From an uncultured Oscillospiraceae bacterium (GTDB lineage Bacteria; Bacillota; Clostridia; Oscillospirales; Oscillospiraceae): a stretch of DNA of 64,000 bases. The position numbers and the translations under genes were made by a program. The stretch spans positions 39,036-103,035 of the forward strand of contig CAJTSQ010000004.1 in NCBI GenBank assembly GCA_910578735.1. Reading direction: 5' to 3'. Below, one piece after another: positions 32,321 to 41,017 of the stretch (the stretch's first letter is position 1; each line of letters opens with the position of its first letter). The notes under the pieces were generated by a model. It did no database searches, was not told the origin of the DNA, and worked only from the letters and a program-made list of their open reading frames with translations.

Positions 32321-33904
32321 ATGGGAGAGCAGCAATACGCCATTGAGATGCGGGGCATCTGCAAGAGCTTTGGCAGCGTGGCCGCCAACAAGAACATCAA
32401 TCTGAATGTCAAGCCAGGGGAGATCCTGGCCCTGCTGGGGGAGAACGGCTCAGGCAAGACCACCCTGATGAACATGCTGTCCGGTATCTACAAGCCGGAC
32501 AGCGGAACTATTTTGGCGGACGGCCGGGAAGTGGTCATCAACTCCCCCGAGGACTCCAAGCGGCTGGGCATCGGCATGGTCCACCAGCACTTCAAGCTGG
32601 TGGACGTCTTCTCCGCAGCCGACAACATCTGGCTGGGGGACGACAAGTCCGGCCAGGTGCTGAAGAAGGACCGGTACGATGTGATCCGGGATATGGCCCA
32701 TAAATTCGGATTTGACATCGATCCCCGGAAAAAGGTGTACAATATGGCGGTGTCGGAGAAGCAGACCCTGGAAATCATCAAGGTGCTGTATTACGGGGCC
32801 CGCGTTATCATCTTGGACGAGCCCACCGCCGTACTCACCGTTCAGGAGACGGCCAAGCTCTTCAATGTACTCCGCCGCATGAAGGCAGAGGGGCACGCCA
32901 TCATCATCATTACCCATAAGCTCAACGAGGTGCTGGAGATTTCCGACCGGGTGGCCATCCTCCGCAAAGGGGAGTACATTACCACCGTGGACACTGCCTC
33001 CACCGATGAGCAGCAGCTCACCGAGTACATGGTGGGCCGGAAGGTGGAGCTGAATATCCAGCGTCCAGTGGTGGAAAAAACCCGGCCCCTGCTGGAAATC
33101 CGGGACCTGACCATCAAAAATGACGAGGGCGCCGTGGCCATCGACCATGTGAACTTCTATATCCGGGGGGGCGAGATTCTGGGGGTGGCCGGCATCGCCG
33201 GCTGCGGCCAGAAGGAGCTGTGCGAGGCCATCGCCGGCCTGCGGCCCATCGAGGGTGGAATGATGATCCACAAGGGGGACAATATTGTGGGCCTGCCCCC
33301 CAAGGCCATCCTGGAAAAGGGCATCTCCATGTCCTTCATCCCTGAGGACCGGCTGGGTATGGGTCTGGCCCCCTCCATGTCCATCACGGACAACATGCTC
33401 CTCAAAAAATACGACCTGTCCAAAGGCCCGTTTGTGGACCGGAAGACCGGCCGGGCGGAAGCCAGGCAGGTGATTCAGGATCTGGAGGTCGTCACCCCCT
33501 CCACCGAGACGCCGGTGCGCCGGCTGTCCGGCGGCAACGTGCAAAAGGTGCTGCTGGGCCGGGAGATCAAGGCCGGACCCAACGTGATTGTCACCGCCTA
33601 CCCCGTCCGGGGGCTGGACATCAACTCCTCCTATGCCATCTACGACATTCTGAACACCCAAAAAAAGGATGGCGTGGGCATCCTCTTTGTGGGGGAGGAC
33701 CTGGATGTGATGATGGACTTGTGCGACAAGATCATGGTGCTGTGTCACGGCAGGGTGATGGGTGTGGTCCACGCCCACAAGACCTCCAAGGAGGAGCTGG
33801 GCCTGATGATGACAGGCGCCCTGGACCTGAGCAACAGATATGAGGACAAGCCCGCCGGCATTGCCAAGGACAGCCGGATTGAGGAGAAGGAGGAGGAGGA
33901 ATGA
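32321..33904 (+). CDS. Nucleoside ABC transporter ATPase, two fused NBDs
   Basis: 527-aa ATPase of the sugar/nucleoside (NupA/YufO) type. NBD1: Walker A GENGSGKTT, Walker B VIILDEPTA, but a degenerate signature (MAVSEKQTLE instead of LSVGEQQ). NBD2: canonical signature RRLSGGNVQKVLLGREI and Walker B region VIVTAYPVRGLDI lacking the catalytic DE pair, as usual for this half. AAGGAG precedes the ATG at 32321; the frame extends upstream but without a start signal. It overlaps the next gene by 4 bases. Confidence 0.93.
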   Translation: MGEQQYAIEMRGICKSFGSVAANKNINLNVKPGEILALLGENGSGKTTLMNMLSGIYKPDSGTILADGREVVINSPEDSKRLGIGMVHQHFKLVDVFSAADNIWLGDDKSGQVLKKDRYDVIRDMAHKFGFDIDPRKKVYNMAVSEKQTLEIIKVLYYGARVIILDEPTAVLTVQETAKLFNVLRRMKAEGHAIIIITHKLNEVLEISDRVAILRKGEYITTVDTASTDEQQLTEYMVGRKVELNIQRPVVEKTRPLLEIRDLTIKNDEGAVAIDHVNFYIRGGEILGVAGIAGCGQKELCEAIAGLRPIEGGMMIHKGDNIVGLPPKAILEKGISMSFIPEDRLGMGLAPSMSITDNMLLKKYDLSKGPFVDRKTGRAEARQVIQDLEVVTPSTETPVRRLSGGNVQKVLLGREIKAGPNVIVTAYPVRGLDINSSYAIYDILNTQKKDGVGILFVGEDLDVMMDLCDKIMVLCHGRVMGVVHAHKTSKEELGLMMTGALDLSNRYEDKPAGIAKDSRIEEKEEEE

Positions 33905-35019
33905 AAAACCATCAGCCTGTGTTCCGCGTGGTCAAACGGGAGGGTGCCGGCCCCGGCCGGCAGGTGCTGGCCTACGTGGCAGCGGTGGTGCTGGCCCTGG
34001 CGGCGGGTGCTGTGCTGCTCCAGGTCCAGGGCGTGGACCCTCTCACCTTCTACCGGCAGATGCTCACCATGGGCATCCCGGGCAGCCGCTACCCCTGGCG
34101 GGCGGTGGAGAATTTCATCAAGCTGTTCGTCCCCCTGCTCATCGTCTCTCTGGCCCTGGCCCTGGCCTTTAAAATGCGGTTTTGGAACATCGGCGGCGAA
34201 GGGCAGTTCATGATGGGGGCCTTTTGGGCCGCCTTTGTAGCCATGAAGCTGGGAGACCGCCTGCCCCAGCCGGCAGTGGTGCTGATCATGGCCCTGTGCG
34301 GGGCCCTGGGAGGCGGCCTGTACGGCATGTTTGTAGCGGCGCTTAAGGTGAAGTGGGGCACCAACGAGACCCTGCTCACCCTGATGCTCAACTATGTGGC
34401 CATATACTTTCTGCAATTTTTTGCCGAGACAAAAGGGGAGTGGAACTTCTTTCTGGACCCGGAATCCGCCCGGCCCAAGTTTGCGAAGTTTCCGGAGGGC
34501 GCTCAGATGATTACCATCCCCATCGGACCCTTCCGATTGAACCTCTCCCTGGTTGCGGCGCTGGTCCTGTGTGCGCTGATCTTCCTCTATCTGAACTATA
34601 CCAAGCGGGGGTATGAGATCGCTGTGGTGGGGGACAGCCCCAGCACAGCACGATATGCCGGCATGAAGGTGGGCAGGATTGTCATCCGCACCATCTTCCT
34701 TTCCGCCGCCCTGATCGGCCTGGCGGGGGCCTTCCATGTGTCCTCCGCCGGAGTAATGTCCGCCTCTCCCACCAACGATGTGGGCTGGACCGGCGTGGTG
34801 GTTGCCTGGCTGGCCAAGCTGAACACGGCGGGCATCCTAGTGGCCGCCCTGCTGATTACGGTGCTCCAGTTCGGCTGTCAGACGGCCAGCGCCGCCTACC
34901 CCTCCATCGACGCCAATTTCGCCAACCTGCTCCAGGGCGTGATCCTGTTTATTGTACTGGCGGCGGACTTCTTTACCCGCTTTCAGTTGGTCTGGACCAG
35001 AAAGGAGGCCGCGAAATGA
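33901..35019 (+). CDS. Nucleoside ABC transporter permease 1
   Basis: 372-aa BPD_transp_2 permease (NupB/YufP type) with about nine membrane segments; contains the family block FWNIGGEGQFMMGAFWAAFV and later GYEIAVVGDSPSTARYAGMK. ATGA overlaps with both the ATPase gene upstream and the second permease downstream mark an operon with coupled translation. Substrate is inferred from the partner BMP protein and nearby xpt: purine nucleosides. Confidence 0.92.
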   Translation: MKNHQPVFRVVKREGAGPGRQVLAYVAAVVLALAAGAVLLQVQGVDPLTFYRQMLTMGIPGSRYPWRAVENFIKLFVPLLIVSLALALAFKMRFWNIGGEGQFMMGAFWAAFVAMKLGDRLPQPAVVLIMALCGALGGGLYGMFVAALKVKWGTNETLLTLMLNYVAIYFLQFFAETKGEWNFFLDPESARPKFAKFPEGAQMITIPIGPFRLNLSLVAALVLCALIFLYLNYTKRGYEIAVVGDSPSTARYAGMKVGRIVIRTIFLSAALIGLAGAFHVSSAGVMSASPTNDVGWTGVVVAWLAKLNTAGILVAALLITVLQFGCQTASAAYPSIDANFANLLQGVILFIVLAADFFTRFQLVWTRKEAAK

Positions 35020-36011
35020 ATGATCCCATCAATGTGGCGACCCTGTTCCTGTTTAACATTGTCCTGGTGAACATTCCCCTGCTCTACGGCACGGTGGGAG
35101 AGATCGTGGTGGAGAAATCCGGCAGCCTGAACCTGGGCGTGGAGGGCACCATGGCGGTGGGGGCCATATTCGGCTACCTGGCCGGGTGCATGTCCAACAG
35201 CCTGCTGGTGGGCCTGCTGACCTCCTTCCTGGCGGCGGGGCTGTGCGGGCTGCTGTTCGCTGTGCTCACCGTCTCCCTCCAGGCCAACCAGAATGTCACC
35301 GGTCTGACCATCACCACCTTCGGCCTGGGGCTGTACTTTTTCATCGGTAAGGGACTGGGGGAGAAATGGCCCGCCATGACCGGCGTACCCGCCCTGATGG
35401 ACGGCTTTGCCGCTCTGGAGATACCCCTGCTGTCCCGGCTTCCTGTGCTGGGCAAGGTGTTTTTCTCCCAGAACCTGCTGGTCTACCTGGGGGTGGCGGT
35501 GGCCGTTCTGGTGTGGTGGTATTTGAACTTTACCAAGACCGGCCTGCGTCTGCGCGCAGTGGGGGAGAACCCCGGCGCCGCCGACTCGGTGGGAGTGAAC
35601 ATCCTGCTGTATAAATATCTTCACCTGATGGCCGGTTCGGGCATTATGGGCCTGGGGGGCTTCTATATGGCCCTGAACATGAGCGGCTCCTTTGAGGGCT
35701 CCAACTGCTGGATTAACGGCTACGGCTGGATTGCCATTGCCTTGGTCATCTTTGCCAACTGGAACCCGGTGCTGGCCATTCTGGGCACGCTGGTTTTTGG
35801 ATTTTTCAACACGCTGCAAATCTATTCCGGCGCTTTGGCGGGCGCCTTCGCCGGCCCTCTGGGCTGGCTCAGTGCGGTCCCTCCCCAGCTGTACAAGGCA
35901 CTGCCCTTTATCATCACGGCCATTGTGCTGGTAGCCACCTCGATCCGGGCCCGGGAGGGCTCCGGCCAGCCTGCGGCCCTGGGGCTGAACTACTTCCGGG
36001 AAGAGCGGTAG
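35016..36011 (+). CDS. Nucleoside ABC transporter permease 2
   Basis: 331-aa BPD_transp_2 permease (NupC/YufQ type), about nine membrane segments; contains EIVVEKSGSLNLGVEGTMAV and TGLRLRAVGENPGAADSVGV, the two conserved blocks of the family. It overlaps permease 1 by 4 bases and precedes tadA by 4 bases. Confidence 0.92.
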   Translation: MNDPINVATLFLFNIVLVNIPLLYGTVGEIVVEKSGSLNLGVEGTMAVGAIFGYLAGCMSNSLLVGLLTSFLAAGLCGLLFAVLTVSLQANQNVTGLTITTFGLGLYFFIGKGLGEKWPAMTGVPALMDGFAALEIPLLSRLPVLGKVFFSQNLLVYLGVAVAVLVWWYLNFTKTGLRLRAVGENPGAADSVGVNILLYKYLHLMAGSGIMGLGGFYMALNMSGSFEGSNCWINGYGWIAIALVIFANWNPVLAILGTLVFGFFNTLQIYSGALAGAFAGPLGWLSAVPPQLYKALPFIITAIVLVATSIRAREGSGQPAALGLNYFREER

Positions 36012-36015
36012 CGGA

Positions 36016-36459
36016 ATGGACCACGAATTTTTCATGGGGGAGGCGCTGGCGCTGGCCCGGGCGGCAGCGGAGGACGGAGATGTCCCTGTGGGCTGTGTAA
36101 TCGTCCGGGACGGGGAGATTGTGGGCCGGGGCCGCAACCGCCGAGAGGCGGACGGAGACGCCACCGCCCATGCGGAGGTGGAGGCCATCCGGGACGCCTG
36201 CGCCCGGCTGGGGAGCTGGCGGCTCCATCGCTGCACCCTGTATGTTACCCTGGAGCCCTGCCCCATGTGCGCCGGGGCCATCATCAATGCCCGGGTGGAG
36301 GAGGTCCGCTATGGGGTGAAGGATGGGAAGGCGGGGTGCTGCGGGTCGGTGCTCAACATCTTCGAGGAGCGGTTCAACCACCGCCCCCGCATCTACCAGG
36401 GCCCCCTGGAGGGGGAGTGCGAGGAACTGCTGCAAAAATTTTTTCGAGAATTGCGCTAA
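36016..36459 (+). CDS. tadA: tRNA-specific adenosine deaminase TadA
   Basis: 147-aa zinc deaminase making inosine-34 in tRNA-Arg(ACG). Zinc and catalytic residues HAE at 52-54 and PCPMC at 81-85; the TadA-specific GKAGCCGSVLNIFEERFNHR tail distinguishes it from free-base deaminases. It is the last gene of the nucleoside transporter operon, four bases after permease 2. No strong terminator immediately follows. Confidence 0.9.
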   Translation: MDHEFFMGEALALARAAAEDGDVPVGCVIVRDGEIVGRGRNRREADGDATAHAEVEAIRDACARLGSWRLHRCTLYVTLEPCPMCAGAIINARVEEVRYGVKDGKAGCCGSVLNIFEERFNHRPRIYQGPLEGECEELLQKFFRELR

Positions 36460-36812
36460 GATTTAAAGCTTTTGTAACATCTCAAAAGAACTTTTGTAAA
36501 ATCTTTTGTCTATACTCATTCTCGTAAGGCAAGAACATCTTTTCATTCTATCCTCCATTTTTTGAAAGGCTGACGGGTCGCTCCGTTGGCCTTTCTCTCT
36601 TTCTTGTGGCGGGCATGTCCAATTACTCCAAAATCATTGTGGAGGGGCAGAAAATTTTTAGATGATTTAATCCTTTTGTAACAACTGAGGTTGGATTTGT
36701 TAATAACTTTCCGGTATCATAGAATTCGCAAGAGACAGTTCGTTTCATTTTAATCCTCTTTTTCAACGGAAAGCCCCGGATACCTTGGAGCAGGTATCCG
36801 GGGTTTTTCGCA
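36460..36812. other. Gene-free AT-rich gap with CTTTTGTAA repeats and a terminator
   Basis: 353 bases without a convincing gene. It contains CTTTTGTAA three times in direct orientation (36469, 36491, 36673) and GAAAGGC/GCCTTTC arms around 36565-36600 that may form a hairpin. A possible promoter TTGGAT-18-TATCAT is at 36691-36720. A strong bidirectional terminator, CCCCGGATACC / GGTATCCGGGG with TTTTT, is at 36774-36808, just beyond the XRE gene stop. Confidence 0.7.
36774..36808. terminator. Terminator between tadA region and XRE gene
   Basis: 11-bp perfect stem CCCCGGATACC / GGTATCCGGGG, 8-base loop, followed by TTTTT on the plus strand. Confidence 0.88.
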
Positions 36813-37031
36813 TCACCTGGGCCACTTCATGTCCCGCCCCAGGCCAAGAATATAGTCGGCGCTGACGCCGTAGTGCTGGCAGAATCTGATCAGATAACGG
36901 ATAGGCATTTCATTGAATCGCCGTTCATAATTTGCCCATTGAACATGGTTGATATCAAGTTTTTCGCCCAAAGAACGTTGTGTGTCATCTGCGTCTACCC
37001 GTACAGCAATTATTCTGTCAATATAATCCAT
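36813..37031 (-). CDS. XRE-family helix-turn-helix regulator
   Basis: 72-aa protein that is almost only an HTH_3 domain (RSLGEKLDINHVQWANYERR and LIRFCQHYGVSADYILGLG). The ATG at 37031 has GGGAGG upstream; a TTG further upstream is less likely. It is divergent from the ribbon-helix-helix gene at 37130, and a palindrome lies in the shared promoter region. Likely a small repressor from a mobile or defence-type module. Confidence 0.85.
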   Translation of the reverse strand: MDYIDRIIAVRVDADDTQRSLGEKLDINHVQWANYERRFNEMPIRYLIRFCQHYGVSADYILGLGRDMKWPR

Positions 37032-37055
37032 GTTTGACCTCCCAAACAATTATTA

Positions 37056-37097
37056 TTGACAGAATATAGTGAATGTGTTAGCATAGCTTATATGCTA
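37056..37097 (+). promoter_or_regulatory. Promoter and operator for the RHH gene
   Basis: TTGACA (37056-37061), 17 bases, TAGCAT (37079-37084). A perfect inverted repeat TAGCATA-5-TATGCTA (37079-37097) covers the -10 and start site, an ideal operator for the XRE or the RHH protein. Confidence 0.75.
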
Positions 37098-37129
37098 GTT
37101 AATCAGCAAGCAGATGGGGAGATATCAGC

Positions 37130-37321
37130 ATGAAAATCAATACAAAGAGAGTAGCAGTTGGAATGCCGCCGGCAATCTATGAAGCGTTGGAAGAACGTGC
37201 GGCGGAAAAAGGGCACACAGTAGCAAGTTATGTCAGATGGCTGATTTGGAAACATATTGACGAGGAGAACATACCAGTTTCAGTGTTCGCCAAAAAGGCT
37301 CCTTTGCCAAAGGAGCCTTAA
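37130..37321 (+). CDS. Ribbon-helix-helix (CopG/Arc-like) protein, 63 aa
   Basis: Residues 1-45 have the RHH pattern: a short basic strand (KRVAVGMPPAIYEALEERAA), then two helices (GHTVASYVRWLIWKHI). The last ten residues (AKKAPLPKEP) are encoded by a hairpin-forming repeat that also contains the terminator, so the tail is probably not conserved. GGGAGA site before the ATG. Divergent from an XRE gene. It could be an antitoxin without an obvious toxin, or an autoregulated repressor. Confidence 0.75.
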   Translation: MKINTKRVAVGMPPAIYEALEERAAEKGHTVASYVRWLIWKHIDEENIPVSVFAKKAPLPKEP

Positions 37322-37376
37322 CCGCCCGCGGACGGGACAGAAAAATAAAACCGGGCCGGGGAATTCCCCGGCCCGG
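37295..37376 (+). terminator. Two perfect hairpins ending the RHH gene
   Basis: Hairpin AAGGCTCCTTT-GCC-AAAGGAGCCTT (37295-37319) overlaps the RHH stop and belongs to the CTCCTTTGCC repeat family. A second perfect 26-bp palindrome, CCGGGCCGGGGAA / TTCCCCGGCCCGG, is at 37351-37376 and ends the convergent 43-aa gene too. Confidence 0.7.
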
Positions 37377-37387
37377 TTGCGTGTCTC

Positions 37388-37519
37388 TTAATGCTTTTCT
37401 TTTGGTTTGTACTGCTCCTCGCCGGTTTCGACCCATAGGATGAAATCGTTGATTGCCTTTTCATCCCATCCAGCAGCACGAAGGCCGAGGATAATTCTGG
37501 AACTTTCAGACATGTTCAT
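37388..37519 (-). CDS. Small 43-aa protein of unknown function
   Basis: Reads MNMSESSRIILGLRAAGWDE and ends YKPKEKH. GGGGAGG lies 8 bases before the ATG, which supports translation. The helical Gly-Leu-Arg-Ala-Ala-Gly-Trp pattern is typical of small accessory proteins next to phage-like regulators; no family assigned. It starts 24 bases after the thiolase stop on the same strand and may be co-transcribed with it. Confidence 0.65.
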   Translation of the reverse strand: MNMSESSRIILGLRAAGWDEKAINDFILWVETGEEQYKPKEKH

Positions 37520-37543
37520 GTTATTATCCTCCCCTCTTAGGAA

Positions 37544-38800
37544 TCAGCACTTCTCAAAGATGGTAGCAACGCCCATGCCGCCGCCGATGCACAGGGTGGC
37601 CAGGCCCTTCTTGGCCTCGTCCCGCTTCTGCATCTCGTGGAGCAGGGTGACGATGATCCGCGCGCCGGAAGCGCCCACGGGGTGACCCAGGGCGATAGCG
37701 CCGCCGTTGACGTTGACCTTGCTCATGTCGAAGTTCAGCTCGCGGGCCACGGCGATGGACTGAGCGGCAAAGGCCTCGTTGGCCTCCACCAGGTCCATAT
37801 CCTCGATCTTCAGGCCGGCCTTGTCCAGGGCCTGGCGGGAGGCGGGCACGGGGCCCACGCCCATAATCTTGGGATCCACGCCGCCCTGACCCCAGCTGAT
37901 CAGCTTGGCCATGGGCTTCAGGCCGTACTTCTCAACGGCCTCCTTGGAGGCCAGCACGATGGCGGCAGCGCCGTCGTTGATGCCGGAGGCCTGGCCGGCG
38001 GTCACCCGCTGGACATGCTTCTTGGCGTCGGCCTCATGGACGCCGGCGGGCTGGAAGGTGTGGACGATTTCGTCTTCCACGCCCTCGGGGCCGCAGGGGA
38101 AGGCGCCGCGCAGCTTGGCCAGCTTATCCAGAGGAGACAGGCGGGGGAATTCGTCCTTCTTGAACTCCACCATTTCCTTCTTGACCTTAATCATCACAGG
38201 GACGATCTCGTCGTCGAACTTGCCGGCCTCCATGGCGTCGGCGGCCTTCTTCTGGGAGTTGTAGCCGAACTCGTCCAGCTCCTCACGGGTGATGCCCCAC
38301 ACGTCGCAGATGTTCTCGGCGGTGGTGCCCATGTGGTAGTTGTTATACACGTCCCACAGGCCGTCCTTGATCATGGTGTCCACCATCTTGTTGTCACCCA
38401 TGCGGGCGCCCCAGCGGGCGGCGGGGATGGCGTAGGGGGCGGCGGACATGTTCTCGGTGCCGCCGGCCACGATGATCTCAGCGTCGCCCAGGGCGATGGT
38501 CCGGCCGGCCTCAATGACCGACTTCATGCCGGAGCCGCACACCATGCCCACAGTGTAGGCGGGGACGGAGGTGGGGATGCCGGCCTTCAGGCTGGCCTGA
38601 CGGGCCACGTTCTGGCCCAGGCCGGCGGTGAGGATACAGCCGAACATGACCTCATCCACGTTCTCGGGCTTCACGCCGGCCCGATTCAGGGCCTCTTTGA
38701 TGACGGTGGCGCCCAAGTCGGCGGCGGGGGTGTCCTTCAGGGAGCCTCCGAAGGAACCGATGGCGGTGCGGCAGCAGTTGACGACATAAACTTCTCTCAT
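37544..38800 (-). CDS. thlA: Acetyl-CoA C-acetyltransferase (thiolase) with an insertion
   Basis: 418-aa thiolase that condenses two acetyl-CoA to acetoacetyl-CoA, the first step of butyrate formation. Active-site Cys88 in VGMVCGSGMKS, NEAFAAQ, His in GGAIALGHPVGASG and Cys in CIGGGMG are present. Compared with the usual 390-395 aa there is an extra segment of roughly 25-30 residues at about 235-263 (PCGPEGVEDEIVHTFQPAG, then charged) just before VTAGQASGINDGAAA. Start chosen at 38800 (GGAGG 10 bases upstream). No other butyrate genes are adjacent. Confidence 0.93.
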   Translation of the reverse strand: MREVYVVNCCRTAIGSFGGSLKDTPAADLGATVIKEALNRAGVKPENVDEVMFGCILTAGLGQNVARQASLKAGIPTSVPAYTVGMVCGSGMKSVIEAGRTIALGDAEIIVAGGTENMSAAPYAIPAARWGARMGDNKMVDTMIKDGLWDVYNNYHMGTTAENICDVWGITREELDEFGYNSQKKAADAMEAGKFDDEIVPVMIKVKKEMVEFKKDEFPRLSPLDKLAKLRGAFPCGPEGVEDEIVHTFQPAGVHEADAKKHVQRVTAGQASGINDGAAAIVLASKEAVEKYGLKPMAKLISWGQGGVDPKIMGVGPVPASRQALDKAGLKIEDMDLVEANEAFAAQSIAVARELNFDMSKVNVNGGAIALGHPVGASGARIIVTLLHEMQKRDEAKKGLATLCIGGGMGVATIFEKC

Positions 38801-38940
38801 GATGGGTGTTACCTCCTGAATTTTAATAGGGCGCATGATTAAAACGCCCGGGATGACCGCTCTTGTCCCCCATTATACCGGAGAGCTGGCTAAAATGCAA
38901 TAAGATTTTCTGGTATTTACAAGCAGTTTTCAAAGACAGG

Positions 38941-39086
38941 AAAAAAGCCTCCCTTGCCAAAGGGAGGGGGACCGCCGGGCGAAGCCCGGTGGTGGAGGGA
39001 TTCCGTTTTATAGACAGGTGTCTATTAACGGAATCCCCCCACTGCTTCGCGGCCCTCCTCCCCTTTTTGCAAGGGGGGCTTATTAT
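38941..39086. repeat. Inverted pair of long palindromic repeats, second locus
   Basis: GCCTCCCTTGCCAAAGGGAG through GTGGTGGAGGGATTCC, a 24-base centre (TTTTATAGACAGGTGTC region), then the inverted copy GGAATCCCCCCACTGCTTCG to GCAAGGGGGGCTT. Same family and same inverted-pair layout as 19689-19827, here right after the end of the large ABC permease gene. Confidence 0.9.
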
Positions 39087-39088
39087 AG

Positions 39089-41017
39089 TTACCAGTTTTC
39101 TGTAGCGGGATATGGGTCGGTGCTGTCGCTGTCCACATACCCTGATAGAGAGTACCCCTCCTCAAAAATACCGGTCTTTTCCAGCGCGGCCAGGGTGTGT
39201 TTGGCGCTGGGGGTGAGGGTGACGGTGATGGTCTCGTCCACGTCATAACCGATGGGGCTGATCTCGGCGGAACCGGCGCCGTCCGGGATTTGATAAGCCG
39301 TGAGGCTGAAGGTCAGGTCGGTGTGGCAGGTGTTTTTCAGGCGGTCCTCGGTCTGGTTGAAGAGGTAGCGCACGCCGATGGTCCCCTCGGCAAAGTCGGC
39401 CTGCACCGCGTCCCACAGCTCCCGGGCGTAGTCGTCCAGATAGAGGTTATACTCCCGCTCGCCCTTGGCGTTGCTGATCCGGTCCAGCCAGGCCCCGGTG
39501 AGGCGGCCCTTTTCCAAGAAGTCCTCAAAGCCATAGGCGTCAGATACCAATTCCCGGTCCCCATACAGGTCCTTCACCAGATTGGTGACGCTGCCCTCCA
39601 GGGCTGTCTCCTCCTGGTAGATGGGGAAGTTGTCGTAGTAGCGGTTCAGGGTGGAGCCGTCCTTCAGGGTGTAGCGCAGATGGAGGTAGGTGTAGTCGTC
39701 CCCGGTCTGATAGCTCCCGCTTTCCTCGTCCAGCCGGTCCCGGTCGGCCGCGATGGCCCGGTGGAGGTCAATGAACGTTTGAATGCGCTCCGGATCGGTG
39801 AGGACGGCGGAGTAGATGCTGCCGCTGTCGTCGGGGTAGCCCAGATCCAGGGAGACGTCCAGGCGCTCCACCCGGTCCGCCTGGGGCACCCGGGTCTCCA
39901 CCCCGAACAGGTCCATGGAGCAGCCCAGGCACAGCAGGAGCATCACAGTGGCCATGACCGCTGCCCCCCTCCAGGCCATGAACACCCGGAAGGACTTTTT
40001 CAGCAGCATCTCGGCGGCGAAGCAGCCGATGACCGTCCAGACCAGGATACTGGCGATGAGGACGGCCATGCCGTCCGTCCAGCCGAAGAACATGGCGGAG
40101 AACATGCCCAGGCACAGTCCGGAGCAGAAGGACACCCCGTATTTGAACAGGGGGCGCACCAGGGGAATGGCCACCACGTCCCCGGCGGTCTCCGCATGGC
40201 GGCGGCGGTAGACGTACAGGGATACAAGGGCCAGCGCCACACCCACGGCGGTGTAGACGGCCACTGTGCCCGGGGAGCGGAAGCGCTGCCCCTCCTCGCT
40301 GCTGCCATACAGGATCAATGCGTCCTTCAGCGCGTGGGCGGGGGTGAGGTACTCCACGATCAGAGCGGTCCCGGGAGACCCGGCGTAGCCGAAGAAGAAC
40401 TCGTAGAACAGGCCGTCCAGCAGGGAGTAGATCACGTCGGCCAGCACGTTGAGGATGCAGTAAAAGGCGGGCAGGGCCAGGATGTGGCCGGTGAACATGG
40501 CGCAGAAGGCGGCGAAGGAGAAGAAGAACAGGACTACCCCGCTCTGGGCCAGCAGCCACATCAGCAGGGAGGACATAGCCGCGCCCCAATGCTCCATAGG
40601 CAGGAAGGCCATTTCAATCATGGCGGTCAGCACTGCCACCGCCGCCTGGGGCAGCAGCAGGAAGGACAGCCCCGCCAGGTACTGGGTGGTGAACAGGGCC
40701 TCCCGCCGGGTGGGCAGGGCGTGGAACCAGCAGGAGGAGCGGCTGTTATAGAGGTAGCCGAACACCGCCATAGCGCAGAGAATGGCGAAGAACGCGGCCA
40801 GATACAGGCCAAAGGTGGCCATTTCAGGCAGATTCATCGCGCTGATCAGCAGCCGCCGCTGGGGGGCGTTGCTCATATAGCGGCTAAAGTAGGTGTTGAG
40901 CATGTTCAGCGGGATAAAAAACAGCCAGATTACCCCATAACCCGCCCACAGGGGCCAGAAGCGGGCCATAGTTTTCCGATAGAGGGCGCCGTTAAAGTAC
41001 GATGTCGCGGACCGCAT
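39089..41017 (-). CDS. ABC transporter permease of YtrC/D type with large outside domain
   Basis: 642 aa from the ATG at 41017 (GGGAGG upstream). Residues 1-375 hold about eight to nine membrane segments in the ABC-2 style (RFWPLWAGYGVIWLFFIPLN first); residues 390-642 form a soluble, probably extracellular domain with no family I recognise. It overlaps the ATPase gene by 26 bases and completes a GntR-ATPase-permease operon resembling Bacillus ytrABC, which responds to cell-wall antibiotics. The substrate is unknown. Confidence 0.82.
   Translation of the reverse strand: MRSATSYFNGALYRKTMARFWPLWAGYGVIWLFFIPLNMLNTYFSRYMSNAPQRRLLISAMNLPEMATFGLYLAAFFAILCAMAVFGYLYNSRSSCWFHALPTRREALFTTQYLAGLSFLLLPQAAVAVLTAMIEMAFLPMEHWGAAMSSLLMWLLAQSGVVLFFFSFAAFCAMFTGHILALPAFYCILNVLADVIYSLLDGLFYEFFFGYAGSPGTALIVEYLTPAHALKDALILYGSSEEGQRFRSPGTVAVYTAVGVALALVSLYVYRRRHAETAGDVVAIPLVRPLFKYGVSFCSGLCLGMFSAMFFGWTDGMAVLIASILVWTVIGCFAAEMLLKKSFRVFMAWRGAAVMATVMLLLCLGCSMDLFGVETRVPQADRVERLDVSLDLGYPDDSGSIYSAVLTDPERIQTFIDLHRAIAADRDRLDEESGSYQTGDDYTYLHLRYTLKDGSTLNRYYDNFPIYQEETALEGSVTNLVKDLYGDRELVSDAYGFEDFLEKGRLTGAWLDRISNAKGEREYNLYLDDYARELWDAVQADFAEGTIGVRYLFNQTEDRLKNTCHTDLTFSLTAYQIPDGAGSAEISPIGYDVDETITVTLTPSAKHTLAALEKTGIFEEGYSLSGYVDSDSTDPYPATENW

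Noticed and set aside
30842..36749. 15-base inverted match AATGAAACGAACTGT (30842) and ACAGTTCGTTTCATT (36735) flanking the nucleoside operon
   Set aside because: In 64 kb a few 15-base inverted matches are expected by chance, and there is no further similarity around them.
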